In this document: piece by piece, positions 7,061 to 8,168 of the stretch
Layout of the letters: every line of letters begins with the position of its first letter
Numbering within the stretch: position 1 is the stretch's first letter
NCBI GenBank assembly: GCA_937982385.1
Contig: CALJMC010000014.1
Coordinates: forward strand, 1 to 8,168
Length of the DNA: 8,168 nt
Reading direction: 5' to 3'
Source: an uncultured Rickettsiales bacterium
Lineage (GTDB): Bacteria > Pseudomonadota > Alphaproteobacteria > Rickettsiales > UBA998
The notes under the pieces: model-generated
Told to the model about the DNA's origin: nothing
Databases searched by the model: none
What the model saw: the letters and a program-made list of their open reading frames with translations, nothing else
Position numbers and translations under genes: made by a program

Positions 7061-8168
7061 TTACTTTACCTTAACATTCAACGTTTTCAACTCAGACTGC
7101 GCGAGCGAGAACTCCAGCGGACCGGCTGCATATTTCAACAGATCTATCGCTTTTTTGCGATTCTTCGGATAGCCGTTCTTGCCCTGCATATACATGTCCG
7201 CAATCACAAAAATTGCCTCTGGCTGGTCTGCTTTCGCCGCTTTATCAACCCATGTCAGATATTTTTTATAATCTTTACTATCACCATATTGATAGTGATT
7301 AGCAATATTCATCATCGCATCACCATTACCCTGAGATGATGCCTCTTTCAACAAGGACAAACCTTTGCGTGTATCGCGTACACCTGCCAAACCTGACAAA
7401 TAATACATACCCGCCAAACGCGTTCCTTCAACCGAACCCAACTGATGCGCAGTCAAAAACTTTAGCAACGCCTTCGCACCATTCATTTTTACATGATGCC
7501 CCGACATATACATTTTACCGAGCTCTAAACTGGCATCAGCGACTTGCTCACTTTCTGCTTCTTCCAACAGCGTGATAGCGTCTTCCGGTTTATAATTTTC
7601 ATAAGCCTGCCAACGGATGATACGCGCCACTTCCAACTTCGCACCGGGATGTCCTTGTGCCGCCGCACGCAAAAACCATTTAAGCGCTTGCTCCTTGTCT
7701 TTTGGTAATCCTTTTCCCGACTTATAGGCACGCCCCAAACTCAAAAGCAACTTGGCATTATCTTCGCCCGCTTTGCGCAGCACTTCTTGCATCATGCGGC
7801 CTGCTTTTACCTTATCAACAGCAACACCTTGTCCTTCATAATACATTTGTGCCAACGTCAATTGTGCAATGGTTGAGCCACGCAATGATGCACGTTGATA
7901 CCATGCAAAGGCTTGGGTCATATCAGCCTCGCCCGTCGCGCCTGTTTGATACACACTTGCCAATGCTTCCATCGCACTGACATGCCCGGATCGAGCTTGT
8001 GCTTGCAGCAATCTCATCGCTTGGGTAGGACGATGGAACAACCCGCCCTTCTCCAACATAACACGCGCCAGACTTACTTGTTGATTCGCAGAAGCACGAT
8101 TCGCAGATTTAGACGCCTTCGCTATAAAATATTTAGCTTTCTCAATGTCATAAAACTTACGTGTACTG
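7061..8168 (-). CDS. Sel1-repeat (TPR-like) scaffold protein, AlgK-like, N-terminus outside the window
   Basis: The frame stays open from the stop at 7063-7061 through the right edge. A Met codon at 8059 is internal: the 36 codons upstream of it encode another repeat (IEKAKYFIAKASKSAN...VSLARVMLEKG), so the gene starts beyond the window. About 369 residues are visible, almost entirely Sel1-type repeats of 34-40 residues with the pattern KAxxWxxxAAxxGxxxAxxxLAxMYxxGxG. I count nine plus a partial last one. Clear examples are TQAFAWYQRASLRG with LAQMYYEGQG, and EQALKWFLRAAAQG. The protein ends in NVKVK. Such repeats form alpha-solenoid surfaces for protein binding. In Pseudomonas, AlgK is an outer-membrane lipoprotein of this type in the alginate export complex. 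The position directly before an AlgJ-like gene and algI makes an AlgK-like role plausible, but Sel1 proteins have many roles, and the signal or lipobox that would settle location is not visible. Confidence 0.87.
   Translation of the reverse strand, partial: STRKFYDIEKAKYFIAKASKSANRASANQQVSLARVMLEKGGLFHRPTQAMRLLQAQARSGHVSAMEALASVYQTGATGEADMTQAFAWYQRASLRGSTIAQLTLAQMYYEGQGVAVDKVKAGRMMQEVLRKAGEDNAKLLLSLGRAYKSGKGLPKDKEQALKWFLRAAAQGHPGAKLEVARIIRWQAYENYKPEDAITLLEEAESEQVADASLELGKMYMSGHHVKMNGAKALLKFLTAHQLGSVEGTRLAGMYYLSGLAGVRDTRKGLSLLKEASSQGNGDAMMNIANHYQYGDSKDYKKYLTWVDKAAKADQPEAIFVIADMYMQGKNGYPKNRKKAIDLLKYAAGPLEFSLAQSELKTLNVKVK

Noticed and set aside
7277..7296. Perfect 7-base inverted repeat (ACTATCA, 6-base loop, TGATAGT) inside the Sel1-repeat gene
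   Set aside because: It lies within a well-formed coding repeat, is AT-rich, has no T run and does not extend further. Chance and codon content explain it.

Overview
The window looks like part of a chromosome from an alphaproteobacterium. I infer this mainly from the character of a full-length MutS and of an AlgI-type acyltransferase; no ribosomal RNA or other decisive marker is present, so the assignment is tentative. Gene density is high, and there is no stretch over 300 bases without a gene. I see no tRNA, rRNA, CRISPR array, insertion sequence or integrase. Base composition, sampled by counting a few lines, is near 50% G+C over mutS and the acetylation genes. It drops to about 40% over the two genes at the left end.

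Layout, left to right. (1) Positions 1-1360 carry two unrecognised minus-strand genes in one apparent operon: a 311-residue protein (425-1360) followed 24 bases later by a second gene that runs off the left edge (1-400). A readable promoter (1391-1419) and a good ribosome binding site (1368-1374) precede the pair. (2) mutS (1437-4133, minus) is complete, with its mismatch-binding and ATPase motifs intact. (3) A short divergent intergenic region (4134-4217) separates mutS from a 61-residue membrane-anchored small protein on the plus strand (4218-4403). (4) This small gene converges on a tightly packed minus-strand operon. In transcription order that operon is a Sel1-repeat protein open at the right edge (7061-8168), an AlgJ/AlgX-type SGNH acetyltransferase (5904-7058) and an AlgI-type MBOAT acyltransferase (4477-5904).

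The right half is a polysaccharide O-acetylation unit of the alginate type. The MBOAT protein would move acetyl groups across the inner membrane. The AlgJ-like protein, anchored in the membrane with its catalytic domain in the periplasm, would put them on the polymer. The Sel1-repeat protein matches the kind of repeat scaffold represented by AlgK in Pseudomonas alginate export. The gene order is that of a compressed alg operon, but no algF follows algI, and the polymer synthase must lie upstream, outside the window. The acceptor polymer is therefore unknown.

The least explained part is the left-end pair. The two proteins match no family I recognise, differ from their neighbours in composition, and share a faint pattern suggesting they may be diverged relatives of each other.
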